From positions 806,001 through 870,000 of the forward strand of contig NZ_WWCL01000001.1 of assembly GCF_009857835.1 (NCBI RefSeq): DNA of 64,000 bases, read 5' to 3'. Source of the DNA: Duganella fentianensis (GTDB lineage Bacteria; Pseudomonadota; Gammaproteobacteria; Burkholderiales; Burkholderiaceae_D). This document shows, in pieces, positions 63,123 to 64,000 of the stretch. A program made the position numbers and the translations under genes. Position 1 is the stretch's first letter. Every line of letters begins with the position of its first letter. The notes beneath the pieces are model-generated. The model saw only the letters and a list, made by a program, of their open reading frames with translations. It was not told the DNA's origin and did no database searches.

Positions 63123-64000
63123 TTAAGCGAACTTGCGCTGTTCGCCCGCACCGAACAGATTGCTATGGCAGCGGCCGCACAGGGTAGGGTGGTCGGCGTG
63201 GCTGCCTACATCGGCGCGGTAGTGCCAGCAGCGCTCGCACTTCTCGGCGCTGGAAGCGGCTACTTCGACGGTTTCTTCCGCTTCCGTGCCCACTTGCAGC
63301 ACCTTGGCAGCGGAGGTGATGAAGACGAACTTCAGATCGTCATCGAGGCTGGCCAGCAGCGCGTACTTGTCGCCGGCCGCCTTGATGGTCAGTTCGGCCT
63401 GCAGCGAGGAACCGATGGCGCCCGAAGCACGCAGGTCTTCCAGCTGCTTGGTTACATCGGTACGCACGGTGCGCAGGGCCGTGTACTTGGCCAGCAGGGC
63501 TTCGGCCTGCGGATCGGCCGGCAGCTGCCACCAGGTCTGGGTGAAGATGGTCTCGTCGCTGGCCTTGAAGGCGTCGGTGCTGGCGAAGATGGCCCAGGCT
63601 TCTTCCGCCGTGAACGACAGGGCCGGTGCCATGATGCGCAGCAGGCTCTGGGTGATGTGCCACAGCGCGGTCTGGGCCGAGCGGCGTGCCTTGGAAGTCA
63701 CGGCGCTGGTGTACAGACGGTCCTTCAGCAGATCCAGATAGAAGCCGCCCAGATCTTCCGAGCAGAAGTTCTGCAGCTTGGAGTAGACCGGCTGGAATTC
63801 GTACTGCAGGTAGTGCTGGCCTACTTCGGCCTGCAGCGCTGCCATGTTGGCGATGGCGTAGCGGTCCACTTCCAGCATCTCTTCCAGTGCCACGCTGTCT
63901 TTGCTCGCGTCGAAGTCGGACAGATTGGCCAGCAGGAAGCGCAGCGTGTTACGGATGCGGCGATACGATTCCGTCACGCGCTTGAGGATCTCGTCCGAGA
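63123..64000 (-). CDS. ileS: Isoleucyl-tRNA synthetase, C-terminal part
   Basis: The 3' portion of the gene: 291 codons of the anticodon-binding and editing-distal region, continuing beyond the right edge. [39 protein letters not shown] and the C-terminal zinc finger CERCWHYR ... CGRCHSN are typical of bacterial IleS. No internal stop is seen. Charges tRNA-Ile. Upstream of lspA as usual. Confidence 0.95.
   Translation of the reverse strand, partial: SDEILKRVTESYRRIRNTLRFLLANLSDFDASKDSVALEEMLEVDRYAIANMAALQAEVGQHYLQYEFQPVYSKLQNFCSEDLGGFYLDLLKDRLYTSAVTSKARRSAQTALWHITQSLLRIMAPALSFTAEEAWAIFASTDAFKASDETIFTQTWWQLPADPQAEALLAKYTALRTVRTDVTKQLEDLRASGAIGSSLQAELTIKAAGDKYALLASLDDDLKFVFITSAAKVLQVGTEAEETVEVAASSAEKCERCWHYRADVGSHADHPTLCGRCHSNLFGAGEQRKFA

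Noticed and set aside
1..64000. CRISPR array, insertion sequence, integrase or prophage
   Set aside because: No regularly spaced repeats, transposase motifs or phage structural genes were seen anywhere in the window.

Overview
The window reads as chromosomal DNA of a Burkholderiales beta-proteobacterium, most likely Oxalobacteraceae (Janthinobacterium/Massilia/Duganella/Herbaspirillum-like). This is inferred from gene content: a phasin, the cys(T)WA-cbl order, an aat-bpt-pyrD cluster, an ileS-lspA-coaBC-dut cluster, a barstar-like gene before purN, and high-GC housekeeping genes. No insertion sequence, prophage, CRISPR array or rRNA was seen. Genes are densely packed, with many 1-4 nt start/stop overlaps.

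Layout: 1-4.6 kb holds a TetR-type regulator (partial) divergent from an EmrA/EmrB/outer-membrane-channel efflux operon, with a perfect inverted repeat over the promoter. 4.6-8 kb holds three exported proteins: an M49-like metallopeptidase, a small HExxH protein and a BON-domain protein. 8-16 kb holds an S9 peptidase, a PhzF protein, a periplasmic binding protein, tRNA-Lys, an orphan GspE/PilB ATPase, a spermidine-synthase-like protein and a glycine-zipper protein. 16-24 kb holds housekeeping genes: barstar-like, purN, an RsmB-like methyltransferase, an MscS channel, a desaturase, radC-rpmB-rpmG and fkpB-ispH. 24-28 kb holds a putative small RNA followed by livHMGF. 28-33 kb holds phaP, an EamA transporter, a nitroreductase, pbpG, an IclR regulator and dgkA. 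33-40 kb is a sulfate uptake region: sbp, a hydrolase, a peroxiredoxin, a TSUP permease and cysTWA-cbl. 40-47 kb holds a TonB receptor, tas, pyrD, bpt, aat and a NUDIX gene.

47-50 kb is the most accessory-looking part. After the initiator tRNA come a visibly A/T-richer lipase gene and a downstream partner that overlap by ATGA. They look like a Tle4/Tli4-type type VI secretion effector and immunity pair without any secretion gene nearby. 50-55 kb holds a second TonB receptor divergent from a MoxY/UhpB-like kinase and its LuxR-type response regulator. 55-64 kb holds a membrane protein, a DNA glycosylase with an EamA transporter, XdhC, a 43-residue membrane protein, an adhesin-E-like protein, a PDZ lipoprotein with a damaged M48 zinc site, dut, coaBC, lspA and the 3' part of ileS.

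The most notable non-coding signals are: hairpins that sequester the Shine-Dalgarno sequence before the M49-like gene and the TSUP gene (and weakly before cysT); a 14-base motif shared by the sbp and cysT upstream regions; paired 9-base inverted sites around the phaP promoter; and a terminator-ended transcript candidate (possible 6S RNA) before livH. All family assignments are from reading motifs; no database search was run.
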